This document shows, piece after piece, positions 53,444-61,523 of a stretch of DNA of 64,000 nt. The notes beneath the pieces are model-generated. The model did no database searches, had not been told where the DNA came from, and saw only the letters and a program-made list of their open reading frames with translations. The translations under genes and the position numbers were made by a program. Location of the stretch: IMG/VR virus record IMGVR_UViG_3300008108_000237, positions 1 to 64,000 of that record; one strand, 5' to 3'. This DNA comes from a virus. Position 1 is the stretch's first letter, and every line of letters begins with the position of its first letter.

Positions 53444-55195
53444 ATGGATATAAGTTTGGAATCGAAAGCATTATCCTTATTGGAATCTTATGAAGGTGGA
53501 AATAACTATTTACTCGAACTTAAAAGAAAGTCTCAAATAAATAAAAAATTCTATCCCACAAGAAGTCAATCTGAATACATTATTAATAATCATAACAACC
53601 AACCAAAGGTTGCTAAAAAGTGGGTTATTTTAGATGCATACTTTGCTAAAAAGTTGGCGGACGACAAACTCTATACTATAATACCTGATAAGGTGTGGGT
53701 CGAAAAGTTATTGTGTGACACCGAAAAGGCTTTTCATATTTGGGGAAGAGTATTCGAAACTGAAGAGTTTCATGACTTTTGGCTTCCGAAGGCAGCAATA
53801 ATAAAAGACAATTCTGTCAAAGATGTTGTAATAGACTATGAAAAATATTCTCACAGACCACCATTGCAACATCAAAAAGAAGCAATCCAAAAACTTGTTG
53901 AAAACAAAAAATTTATATTAGCCGATGATATGGGTTTGGGTAAGACTACCTCTACTATCATAGCGGCTTTAGAAACAGGGGCAAAGAAAATTCTGATTAT
54001 CTGTCCCGCGACTTTAAAAATTAATTGGAAGAGAGAAATTGAAAATTATTCCGAAAGGTCAATATTCATATCTGAAGGTAAAAGTTTCAGTACCGAACAT
54101 GACTTTGTTATCATAAACTACGACATTATCAAAAATTTCCATGACACTAAGAAAAAAAATGAATCGCAAGTTACTTTTGCCAATTTTGATTTGGTGGTCG
54201 TTGATGAGGCACACTATATCAAGAATCCTACGGCCCAAAGAACCAAACTTATAAATGATATTGCCAAAGGGGTAGATAGACTATGGTTATTGACTGGGAC
54301 ACCTATGACCTCAAGACCTATGGATTATTTCAACTTATTACATTTGATAGAGTCTCCTGTTGCAAAGAATTGGATGGCATATGCAATTAGGTACTGTAGT
54401 GGATATCAATTTAATGTGGGAGGTAGAAAAGTTTGGAACGTTACAGGTTCATCCAATTTAGAAGAATTGAGAGATAGAACATCAGGCCTTGTTTTAAGAA
54501 GACTCAAAGAAAACGTCTTGGACTTACCTGAAAAAATAATCACTCCAGTTTATCTCCGATTGAAATCCAAAGCATATGAAGAAGTCATGGGGGAATATTA
54601 TGATTGGTACGATAAAAACCCTGAAGAATCAAAATCTCTCACAGTACAATTCACAAAACTTACCAAAGTTCGTCAAATAATTGCCGATGAAAAAATAACT
54701 CAAACTATAGAAATTGCTGAGAATATTGTTGAACAAGGTAAAAAAGTAATCATCTTCTGTAACTTTACCGATTCACTAAACAAAATTTGTGAACACTTTG
54801 GAAAAACTGCAGTAAAAGTGGATGGGTCGATGTCCAAACACGAAAGACAACATAGTGTCGATTCATTTCAAGATAATGAAAAAGTTAAAGTTTTTGTTGG
54901 AAACATCAAAGCCGCTGGTGTAGGATTAACATTGACCGCGGCCGAAGCTGTCATCATGAATGACCTTTCATTCCTTCCCTCTGACCACGCCCAAGCAGAA
55001 GATAGAGCTTATAGATACGGCCAAAAAAATAATGTACTAGTATATTATCCAATATTCGAAAATACAATAGAAGGGATAATATACGATATATTAAATAATA
55101 AAAAACAAGTTATTGCTACTGTTATGGGAGACAACTTAAACTCATCAGATATGGCAGAAGAAATTTTAAACAGAATTAATGAAATCAGAAAATAA
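53444..55195 (+). CDS. SNF2-family DNA helicase/translocase (SMARCAL1-like)
   Basis: This 583-aa protein has an SNF2 core. Motif I is near residue 160 (ADDMGLGKTT), motif II near 252 (VVDEAHYIKN), motif III near 284 (LLTGTPM), and motif VI near 515 (QAEDRAYRYGQ). RKVWNVTGSSNLEELRDRTS and RRLKENVLDLPEKI resemble the SMARCAL1/HARP type of annealing helicase. In T4 the related UvsW resolves branched DNA and controls the switch to recombination-dependent replication; a similar repair role is inferred. The N-terminal 130 residues are unrecognised. It leads a short plus-strand block. Confidence 0.9.
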   Translation: MDISLESKALSLLESYEGGNNYLLELKRKSQINKKFYPTRSQSEYIINNHNNQPKVAKKWVILDAYFAKKLADDKLYTIIPDKVWVEKLLCDTEKAFHIWGRVFETEEFHDFWLPKAAIIKDNSVKDVVIDYEKYSHRPPLQHQKEAIQKLVENKKFILADDMGLGKTTSTIIAALETGAKKILIICPATLKINWKREIENYSERSIFISEGKSFSTEHDFVIINYDIIKNFHDTKKKNESQVTFANFDLVVVDEAHYIKNPTAQRTKLINDIAKGVDRLWLLTGTPMTSRPMDYFNLLHLIESPVAKNWMAYAIRYCSGYQFNVGGRKVWNVTGSSNLEELRDRTSGLVLRRLKENVLDLPEKIITPVYLRLKSKAYEEVMGEYYDWYDKNPEESKSLTVQFTKLTKVRQIIADEKITQTIEIAENIVEQGKKVIIFCNFTDSLNKICEHFGKTAVKVDGSMSKHERQHSVDSFQDNEKVKVFVGNIKAAGVGLTLTAAEAVIMNDLSFLPSDHAQAEDRAYRYGQKNNVLVYYPIFENTIEGIIYDILNNKKQVIATVMGDNLNSSDMAEEILNRINEIRK

Positions 55196-55208
55196 AGTAT
55201 TTTAGCAT

Positions 55209-55215
55209 TATTTAT
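55209..55215 (+). promoter_or_regulatory. TATTTAT promoter-like motif before the SOD fusion gene
   Basis: The plus strand reads TTATTTATAGTAAATT, 20 nt before the ATG at 55236. On this strand it faces the plus-strand gene, so the motif orientation tracks coding direction. Confidence 0.45.
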
Positions 55216-55235
55216 AGTAAATTAAAAAGCCAACA

Positions 55236-56774
55236 ATGACTAAAATACAAGAAAAAATTCAACAACTCGAACTTAAAATTGTGGAACAAAAAGTGACGAG
55301 AGAAAAAGAGTTGTTAATTACAGAAATGAAAAAGATAGGAATAGAAAAACTACCTTACTCCTACTCAGCCCTCAAACAATTTATCGACCCTGAAACAATG
55401 GATTTCCATTACAACAAACACTACAAAGGGTATGTTGATAAATTAAATGATGCACTATCCAAGAAAAAGTATGGTGACTTGGAATTGGAACAAATCATAA
55501 AAACAATCAGTCGGTTTGATAAAACAATCAGAAACAATGCTGGTGGGGCGTTTAATCACGCACTTTTTTGGAATATGTTGTCACCTGAACCTAAAAAGTT
55601 GACAGGAGATTTATATAAAAAGATTACAAAAGAGTTTGGAAGTTTTGTTTCTTTTAAGAAAAAGTTCGAAGAAATTGCAAAAGAAAGATTCGGGTCAGGA
55701 TGGGTATGGTTGGTTTTGACAGGTAGAAACACTTTAAAAATTATGTCTACCCCAAATCAAGATAATCCTTTAATGAACATAGTCGAAAACGGTGGATTTC
55801 CACTTTTGGGTTTGGATTTATGGGAGCACGCATATTACTTAAAATACAAAAACAAGAGAGACGAATACATCGCAAATTTTTGGAAAGTTGTGAATTGGGA
55901 TTTTGTTTCGAAACTATATGAAATGAAAACCCAAACTAAACTTTTGGAATCTACCGAAATGAAGAAAGTAATTGAAAGTTCAAAACCCGCACAATTTTGT
56001 AGTAGTTCTGAAACTGAGTATTTCAAAGAGTTAATAAACAACAAGCGGATAAAACCAATTTATCAAAATGGAGTTACTGAAAGTTTGAAAGAAGTATTCA
56101 AAGATTTTTGGATTGAAAGTCAAGGAAAAGAAATGTCTGGATTTTATGGTATTGAATCCGACGAGGCAAGATCTGTCTTGAACAATCTTAACACAAATTT
56201 TAACACTTTTTGTTTATTAACAAAAGCGGTGAACAGACAAATCGATTTGATTGGACAACCAAGCAGAAAATTTGATTTTTCAATAAAAACAAAAAGAACA
56301 CCTGAAGAAGTTGAACGATTTACGAAAGCATTGAATTTTTTCAAAAATGAAATCTTTTCCAAAGACAACGAAGAATTTATTAATATTATCAAAGTTTTAC
56401 TAAAACTTTGGAAAAAAGGGGAACAGTCCGAAGACGAAGCTAGTTTAATCATAAAAAAACATTTTGGTGATAGAGTTTCTGTGACTAAAACATCTGGTGC
56501 AGGTCTAATGATAGACGCTTTTGGAGGAATTGATTTATTTATCGAACTTGATGGAAAAAAATATAGATGTCAGGTAAAACAATTTTCTTCAATTAAACAT
56601 GAAGATGGTAAAATTACTGTAGTTAATACGGGTGATGTGAAACCATATAGAGTAAATTGGATGATATTTATTAACTACAAAACAAAAAAAGTTTTAATTT
56701 TCAAAAATGACCCAATTCAAACTCAGGGCCAATATGTATTCAATGAATCCTCTTTAATTTACGAAATAAATTAA
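55236..56774 (+). CDS. Fe/Mn superoxide dismutase fused to a nuclease-like C-terminal domain
   Basis: This 512-aa protein has three parts. Residues 1-34 look like a short coiled coil. Residues about 35-225 are a full Fe/Mn superoxide dismutase. The metal ligands H58, H108, D194 and H198 are present, as are gateway Tyr 66 and the segments RNNAGGAFNHALFWNM and STPNQDNPLM. The last contains a Gln typical of manganese-type enzymes. Residues about 250-512 are a separate domain ending in FGGIDLFIELDGKKYRCQVK (about 425-448). Asp, then Glu, then Gln-Val-Lys fits a degenerate PD-(D/E)xK nuclease core, with Gln for Glu in the ExK. The first part should dismutate superoxide. The second might bind or cut DNA. 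The gene follows an SNF2 helicase and precedes a structural gene. The fusion is continuous with no frameshift. Confidence 0.85.
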   Translation: MTKIQEKIQQLELKIVEQKVTREKELLITEMKKIGIEKLPYSYSALKQFIDPETMDFHYNKHYKGYVDKLNDALSKKKYGDLELEQIIKTISRFDKTIRNNAGGAFNHALFWNMLSPEPKKLTGDLYKKITKEFGSFVSFKKKFEEIAKERFGSGWVWLVLTGRNTLKIMSTPNQDNPLMNIVENGGFPLLGLDLWEHAYYLKYKNKRDEYIANFWKVVNWDFVSKLYEMKTQTKLLESTEMKKVIESSKPAQFCSSSETEYFKELINNKRIKPIYQNGVTESLKEVFKDFWIESQGKEMSGFYGIESDEARSVLNNLNTNFNTFCLLTKAVNRQIDLIGQPSRKFDFSIKTKRTPEEVERFTKALNFFKNEIFSKDNEEFINIIKVLLKLWKKGEQSEDEASLIIKKHFGDRVSVTKTSGAGLMIDAFGGIDLFIELDGKKYRCQVKQFSSIKHEDGKITVVNTGDVKPYRVNWMIFINYKTKKVLIFKNDPIQTQGQYVFNESSLIYEIN

Positions 56775-56780
56775 TATAGA

Positions 56781-56787
56781 TATTTAT
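56781..56787 (+). promoter_or_regulatory. TATTTAT promoter-like motif before the neck-like gene
   Basis: The plus strand reads GATATTTATAAGTATG, only 4 nt before the start codon at 56792. Confidence 0.45.
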
Positions 56788-56791
56788 AAGT

Positions 56792-57919
56792 ATGTCAGTT
56801 ATACCAGAACCAGAAAGAAGTCGGATTTATACGAGAGTTAAACATCAACTTGGTGCTCCTCTTAGAAGTGTCGAGTTAGAAGATGAAATGTTAGATTCCT
56901 TAATGGAATTGGCGGTTGGAGATTATGAAGAGTATATTCTTCAATGGTTGATTGATTCCCAATGGGTCAACTTGGTAAATTTGAATATGAATGAAAGGTC
57001 TGTTGCAAGAGCCTTGGTTACAAGGACAATGGATTTCGAACAACAATTCAGTTATTCATACTCAAAAATAGTTGGTCTTCAAACTGAAGGTCCATGGGTT
57101 CTAAAGAAAGATTATTTTATCTTAAGCGCAAACACTCAAACTTATGAAATTCCTGCAGGTAGAGAAGTGAACGAGTTACTTTGGTTTTCGAACCAAGCTT
57201 GGACTGCATTCGGTTTAGGTGGTTTGGGTGGATTCGGTTTCGGTGGTATTGGTTTGGGAGCAAACGAAGCGGGTTATGCACAGATGGGCTATCAAGGTTC
57301 GTACTTCATGATGTCAGGATTTGACTATCTTATTAGAATGCAAGAAGCCAACATCTTGAATAGAATTTTAGGTGGTTCCTTAACTTACAGAATTACTGGT
57401 CTTCCTGACGGCAAGAAACTTATTCACCTTTACAATACACCTGGTGGAAAGTTCAATTGGTCAAATTATAACCTTTATGTCGGTAAAGCCGTTTGGTATT
57501 GGTATTATGATGTAGAACCAGACAGTCGAGCTGATTGTTTGAAAAATAATCCTGATATAATTAAATTACCTACAGACGTTCCAATCGAAGAATTAACTTG
57601 GACAGATTTGAACGTTCCTGGTCAACAGTGGGTTAGAAGATGGTTCACGGCTTATTGTAAAGAAACTTTAGCGAGAGTCAGAGGAAAATACAGTGGTAAT
57701 CTCAAAACTCCTGATAGTGAAATTATAATGGATTATCAGAGTTTACTGACCGAAGCTAAAGATGAAAAATCTAAATTGATTGAAGAATTAATTGGGGCTG
57801 AAGGTTGGTTGACAAGAATGAGACCTGAAAAAGTTATGGAGAGAGAGGCATTGATTGCAGAGAATCTAAATAAACAAATGAAATTTAGAGCAATGCCTCG
57901 ACAAATTTACGTTATATAA
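56792..57919 (+). CDS. Neck/virion structural protein candidate
   Basis: This 375-aa protein begins MSVIPEPERSRIYTRVKHQL. The last third (AYCKETLARVRGKYSGNLKT, then PDSEIIMDYQSLLTEAKDEK) resembles the end of T4-type neck proteins such as gp13 (309 aa), where a long helix follows a RGKYSG loop. A Gly-rich insert near residues 138-158 (FGLGGLGGFGFGGIGLG) looks flexible. T4 gp13 completes the head for tail attachment. The homology is judged by eye only; another head-tail connector is possible. Confidence 0.6.
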   Translation: MSVIPEPERSRIYTRVKHQLGAPLRSVELEDEMLDSLMELAVGDYEEYILQWLIDSQWVNLVNLNMNERSVARALVTRTMDFEQQFSYSYSKIVGLQTEGPWVLKKDYFILSANTQTYEIPAGREVNELLWFSNQAWTAFGLGGLGGFGFGGIGLGANEAGYAQMGYQGSYFMMSGFDYLIRMQEANILNRILGGSLTYRITGLPDGKKLIHLYNTPGGKFNWSNYNLYVGKAVWYWYYDVEPDSRADCLKNNPDIIKLPTDVPIEELTWTDLNVPGQQWVRRWFTAYCKETLARVRGKYSGNLKTPDSEIIMDYQSLLTEAKDEKSKLIEELIGAEGWLTRMRPEKVMEREALIAENLNKQMKFRAMPRQIYVI

Positions 57920-57922
57920 TTT

Positions 57923-58258
57923 ATGGCTATAGTTAAATCAATTCCCTCAAGAAGAATTATTAGCGGGGAAGTTATCAACACATCAGAAATTTCCGTAGTT
58001 TCGGAATCGACTTATAAAACAAATGGTGAAAGTTGCATCATCGTTAGAGGAGTATTAAACTCAGTTGTTATTTTGAATTCCTCAACTACAGACCACATTG
58101 TTGTAAAATCAATGACAAGCCTCACCATACTCCCCGATGTTGGAAAAATCGATGAAGAATATGATGAGGTTGTAGTTGATAAATTTGCTTGTATCGAATT
58201 CCGATTTGTAGGTGGTAATTGGTATATTCTATCAAGTGACGGACTTAAACAGTCATAA
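57923..58258 (+). CDS. Small beta-rich protein, probably virion-associated
   Basis: This 111-aa protein begins MAIVKSIPSRRIISGEVINT and ends FRFVGGNWYILSSDGLKQ. The even spacing of strands (IIVRGVLNSVVILNSSTTDH, then VVVDKFACIEFRFVGG) suggests a small beta sandwich or beta helix like the attachment parts of tail and head decoration proteins. It starts 3 bases after the neck-like gene. Its end overlaps the convergent DNA polymerase gene by 14 bases, with no terminator between them. Confidence 0.65.
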   Translation: MAIVKSIPSRRIISGEVINTSEISVVSESTYKTNGESCIIVRGVLNSVVILNSSTTDHIVVKSMTSLTILPDVGKIDEEYDEVVVDKFACIEFRFVGGNWYILSSDGLKQS

Positions 58259-61034
58259 GCTTGTTTTCCCAACCTTCTTCAGCCAATTCATACATATAGT
58301 AAGGACTCAATCCTCTTCTTTCCCAATATTGAAGTTCCGCTTCAGTAATATCCAAAACATCTTCTTTTAGTTTATCTTGGTCACCATCAGCTAATGGATG
58401 CCCATTAATTAACTCACATTGAGATGTTGTAAATATCCCCCTTTTATCAGGTTCATTTACAATCAATCCGTTTCTTACTTCATCTTGGAATACAACCATC
58501 AAAGGTTCAATTCTTTTATTGAAGGTCACAATTGCTCTTGGTACATTATAATCACCAGTCAATTCAGGGTTGTTGTCCAATATATCTTTATCAAGCATGT
58601 AACAATTAACAATAACACCATCTGTTACTTCTTTAACATTTGGATTCTCAAGTTTATTGAGAGCATTCAAATCTTTTAATTGTTTTACTGTCATTTTCTG
58701 AACATCTCCTTGGGAAGCTTTTGTACCATTATTCACGTACATGATTACATCTCCCAAATTGACATTGAGTTTCTCCTGAATAGCGAGTTCCATGTGAGCC
58801 ATTCTTGACATACTATTGCCTGATTTGGTTTTGGTTGTCAGTCTTTTTCTGTATTCATCAAGACTAAGTTTGACTTTAGCTCTCTGAGCAATCTTGGACA
58901 ATGGAATTTTCTTGTCATAGATTTTTTGTAGATACTCGTAATAATACTCAACAAATCCTTTCCCATCACCTTGTAACAACATTTTGATTCCTTTATCCAA
59001 AAACTCTTCGATGTATATTGGAAGTTTTTTTGATTTGATACTATTTCCTGTGAGTTTGATTTTTCCTTTAGCATCCATTACCGCATAGTTCTTACGAGCC
59101 AAGTTAATACAAGAAGGCCAAACACCATCTGTATCCAAAGCCATTTCACCTCTCATGAATATGTCGTTGTACTCAGCAACATCAGCCTCAGGTCCTTTAT
59201 ACTCTTTTCCCTCTTTAACTTTCCAATTGAGACCCCTACCAATGTAAACTCTATCTTTTGCGTCAGTCGGAGTTGAAAAGTTCACCCCGTCTGTATCCAT
59301 TACTAAGGGAACATAACCCTTCGCCATAAAAAATTTTATCATTTGTCTGAGGTACTGTCTTCCCGTACAAGTAATTTGTTCTCCCATGTACATGTCACCC
59401 CAAGCATAAACCTGAGGGGCTGACAATGCACCGAACATGGAGTTAATAAAGATTTTAATTGGAAGTTGTTTGTTTCCATATGATTCAGACTTTTTCTTGT
59501 CTGTCTCATAATATTGTTCCGCCAAGTTTTTGTATTTGATACGTGTGTCACGGAACCATTTGAGCATTCCCTTCATTGCCCCTGTTACGTCACAGTCAGG
59601 AAATACATCGTGTACCAACTGAATTGAGGGGTATAGAGAAGAGAAGTCGAGTTTGAGTACGTCCTTGCTATACCCAACTTTAAGAAGTCTTGAAAGACCT
59701 CCAACGAAGTCAGTCTTGGATTCTTTCGCAGGAATTGCAATATTATGTTTATAAGACCACGCCATCATCAACATCTTCCATAGAGTTGCAGTACCCATGG
59801 TTGAAACTCTTTCATAGGTAGTTGGAATCATCGCAGCAAGAAGAAATGAACCTTGATTGAACTCTTGGTCCACTTTCAAAGTTTCGTCCAAGTCATCATC
59901 CAAGTATCGTTCAACAATATCATCGCCTGTTGTTTTAAGATACACATCAGTTCGACTCTCACAAATCTTATCGACTTTGGGGTCGACCCCAACTTTTCTG
60001 TAATTTCCGTTCTGTGTGTTTAACCAAAACTCCTCTTTGTTACTGTATAAACTTGCTATGTCCAAATGGTCAATATACACTCGGTCTTCCGCTTGTGCGT
60101 TTATGTATTGAGTAATATACTTCAAACCCGCAGATTTGATACTTGAATTGATTGCTTGTGCTCTTCGGACAGCGTGAATAATATCAATCACGTTATACCC
60201 CCAAATTGAAGTTTGTATATATGATTCAACTTCATTTGCAAGTTTCAACATACTTTCTTTTCTCGTAAAAGAATGTTGGGGGTGTAAAGATTTACATATC
60301 TTTTTAGGGTCAAGTCCAAGTGTTTTACATCTTTCAAATATCCAATGCCAGTCAAAGTTCGCTGAATTGTATCCACCAATTATACTTGGTTTTAACTCAT
60401 CGATTATTCGAAAAAATTCTGTTATAGCACCTCGTTCTTGAGATTCATCTATACACTCGATTACTTTGTGGAATCCTTTATTTGTTTTAATTCCAATCAT
60501 GAATATACGACCGTCTTTAGGTTCAAGAGCAGTCGTTTCCAAGTCAAATACCAATCGGGTTACTTGATTATAATCTTCGAATCCTTTGAACAATCTTTTT
60601 TCTTTCTGAACTAAGTATTGTTCGACAGGAGATAGAATCATGATTTTTTCTTTGGTTCTTTCACCCCAAGGGTCACAACCACCTTCTCTAAAAAATTGTA
60701 CAAGTTCTCTGTATCCTTTCAGAGACTTGACTAAGAAAGTCATCCCTTTTTCTAATCTTTCGTTTCCATAGGTTTCTAACTTTTCTATTACAATTCCATG
60801 TTTGGTCATAGCTTCTTTCTGAGAAGCTTTAGACCCACCATAAAAATTAATATCACGTAAGTCTCCAACCCATGCGAATGGAATGAAAGTATCCTTTCGG
60901 ATTTCTTTCCCTTTACCAGGAATTTCTTTGATTTTGTAAATGGAGTTGGAAGCGTAGTCGAACTCGATGGCGACTATAAATTCTTCGGGGTCGTTTCCGT
61001 GTAGAAACGATTCAATTTCTTTTTCAGTAAACAT
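58245..61034 (-). CDS. DNA polymerase, family B (gp43-like)
   Basis: This 929-aa protein has a 3'-5' exonuclease domain and a polymerase domain. Exo I is near residue 161 (FDLETTALEP). Exo II is near 215 (IIGGYNSANFDWHW). Polymerase motif A is near 460 (LDFSSLYPSIQ), motif B near 526 (KIFINSMFGALSA) and motif C near 578 (VMDTDGVNFS). T4 gp43 is 898 aa. The catalytic Asp residues are intact in both domains. The leader has a TATTTAT motif and a small hairpin 27 nt before the ATG. T4 gp43 represses its own translation by binding such a hairpin, so the same is possible here. Confidence 0.96.
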   Translation of the reverse strand: MFTEKEIESFLHGNDPEEFIVAIEFDYASNSIYKIKEIPGKGKEIRKDTFIPFAWVGDLRDINFYGGSKASQKEAMTKHGIVIEKLETYGNERLEKGMTFLVKSLKGYRELVQFFREGGCDPWGERTKEKIMILSPVEQYLVQKEKRLFKGFEDYNQVTRLVFDLETTALEPKDGRIFMIGIKTNKGFHKVIECIDESQERGAITEFFRIIDELKPSIIGGYNSANFDWHWIFERCKTLGLDPKKICKSLHPQHSFTRKESMLKLANEVESYIQTSIWGYNVIDIIHAVRRAQAINSSIKSAGLKYITQYINAQAEDRVYIDHLDIASLYSNKEEFWLNTQNGNYRKVGVDPKVDKICESRTDVYLKTTGDDIVERYLDDDLDETLKVDQEFNQGSFLLAAMIPTTYERVSTMGTATLWKMLMMAWSYKHNIAIPAKESKTDFVGGLSRLLKVGYSKDVLKLDFSSLYPSIQLVHDVFPDCDVTGAMKGMLKWFRDTRIKYKNLAEQYYETDKKKSESYGNKQLPIKIFINSMFGALSAPQVYAWGDMYMGEQITCTGRQYLRQMIKFFMAKGYVPLVMDTDGVNFSTPTDAKDRVYIGRGLNWKVKEGKEYKGPEADVAEYNDIFMRGEMALDTDGVWPSCINLARKNYAVMDAKGKIKLTGNSIKSKKLPIYIEEFLDKGIKMLLQGDGKGFVEYYYEYLQKIYDKKIPLSKIAQRAKVKLSLDEYRKRLTTKTKSGNSMSRMAHMELAIQEKLNVNLGDVIMYVNNGTKASQGDVQKMTVKQLKDLNALNKLENPNVKEVTDGVIVNCYMLDKDILDNNPELTGDYNVPRAIVTFNKRIEPLMVVFQDEVRNGLIVNEPDKRGIFTTSQCELINGHPLADGDQDKLKEDVLDITEAELQYWERRGLSPYYMYELAEEGWENKLMTV

Positions 61035-61061
61035 ATCTATATCACGAGTGGTTTATTGGCT

Positions 61062-61077
61062 TTCACACTAACGTGAA
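61062..61077 (-). promoter_or_regulatory. Small hairpin in the DNA polymerase leader
   Basis: The coding strand has TTCAC-GTTAGT-GTGAA, a 5-bp stem with a 6-nt loop, 27 nt before the ATG at 61034. T4 gp43 represses its own mRNA through an operator hairpin, but that one overlaps the ribosome binding site. The position here is more distant, so this is a weak call. Confidence 0.25.
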
Positions 61078-61097
61078 GTTTACCTTACTCATCATGT

Positions 61098-61104
61098 ATA
61101 AATA
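61098..61104 (-). promoter_or_regulatory. TATTTAT promoter-like motif before the DNA polymerase gene
   Basis: The coding strand reads ATATTTATACATG, 63 nt before the ATG at 61034, within a 95-base leader. Confidence 0.4.
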
Positions 61105-61129
61105 TAAATGAAATTCGTGTCTTGTCAAA

Positions 61130-61507
61130 TTAACAACAAGCAGTTTCAGAGATGAAACTATCTTGAACATTGATGTACAATTGTTCTCTAATTGGAAGGA
61201 TTAGACTGCCCTCATCGTTTCTGATTAAGAATTGTCCTTCGTATCGACCTACAGTATTTGTATCTCTTGATGTAAATTTGAAATAAATATAATATTCCGT
61301 TGGAGCTCCTTCAGGAAGAATTAAACTTACTATTTGACATGGAGCAGAGACAATCTTGGGAATTCCTGTCTCAACATCAATCATAGTGAAAAATATTGTC
61401 GAGACCTCGAGGTCTTCCATTAACTCTTGAAAACCTGCTCTACCGTCCTTGACAACTTGCATTTTTAACACAGGCAATGTTGCATTCTTTTTGATATAAA
61501 ATTCCAT
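61130..61507 (-). CDS. BppU-N-like small baseplate/virion protein
   Basis: This 125-aa protein begins MEFYIKKNATLPVLKMQVVK. The pattern IKKNATLPVLKMQVVKDGRA followed by STIFFTMIDVETGIPK and VGRYEGQFLIRNDEG resembles the N-terminal beta-sandwich domain of baseplate upper proteins (BppU), which attaches fibres. It ends in two cysteines (SETACC). Its distance from the tail cluster and the glycosyltransferase-type gene 17 bases upstream make the assignment uncertain. Confidence 0.5.
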   Translation of the reverse strand: MEFYIKKNATLPVLKMQVVKDGRAGFQELMEDLEVSTIFFTMIDVETGIPKIVSAPCQIVSLILPEGAPTEYYIYFKFTSRDTNTVGRYEGQFLIRNDEGSLILPIREQLYINVQDSFISETACC

Positions 61508-61511
61508 AACA

Positions 61512-61518
61512 ATAAATA
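61512..61518 (-). promoter_or_regulatory. TATTTAT promoter-like motif before the 125-aa gene
   Basis: The coding strand reads ATATTTATTGTTATGG; the motif ends 4 nt before the ATG at 61507. Confidence 0.4.
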
Positions 61519-61523
61519 TACTG

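Noticed and set aside
61035-61129. A 10-codon open frame in the DNA polymerase leader (ATGATGAGTAAGG...)
   Set aside because: It is too short to distinguish from chance and has no attenuator-like codon run.
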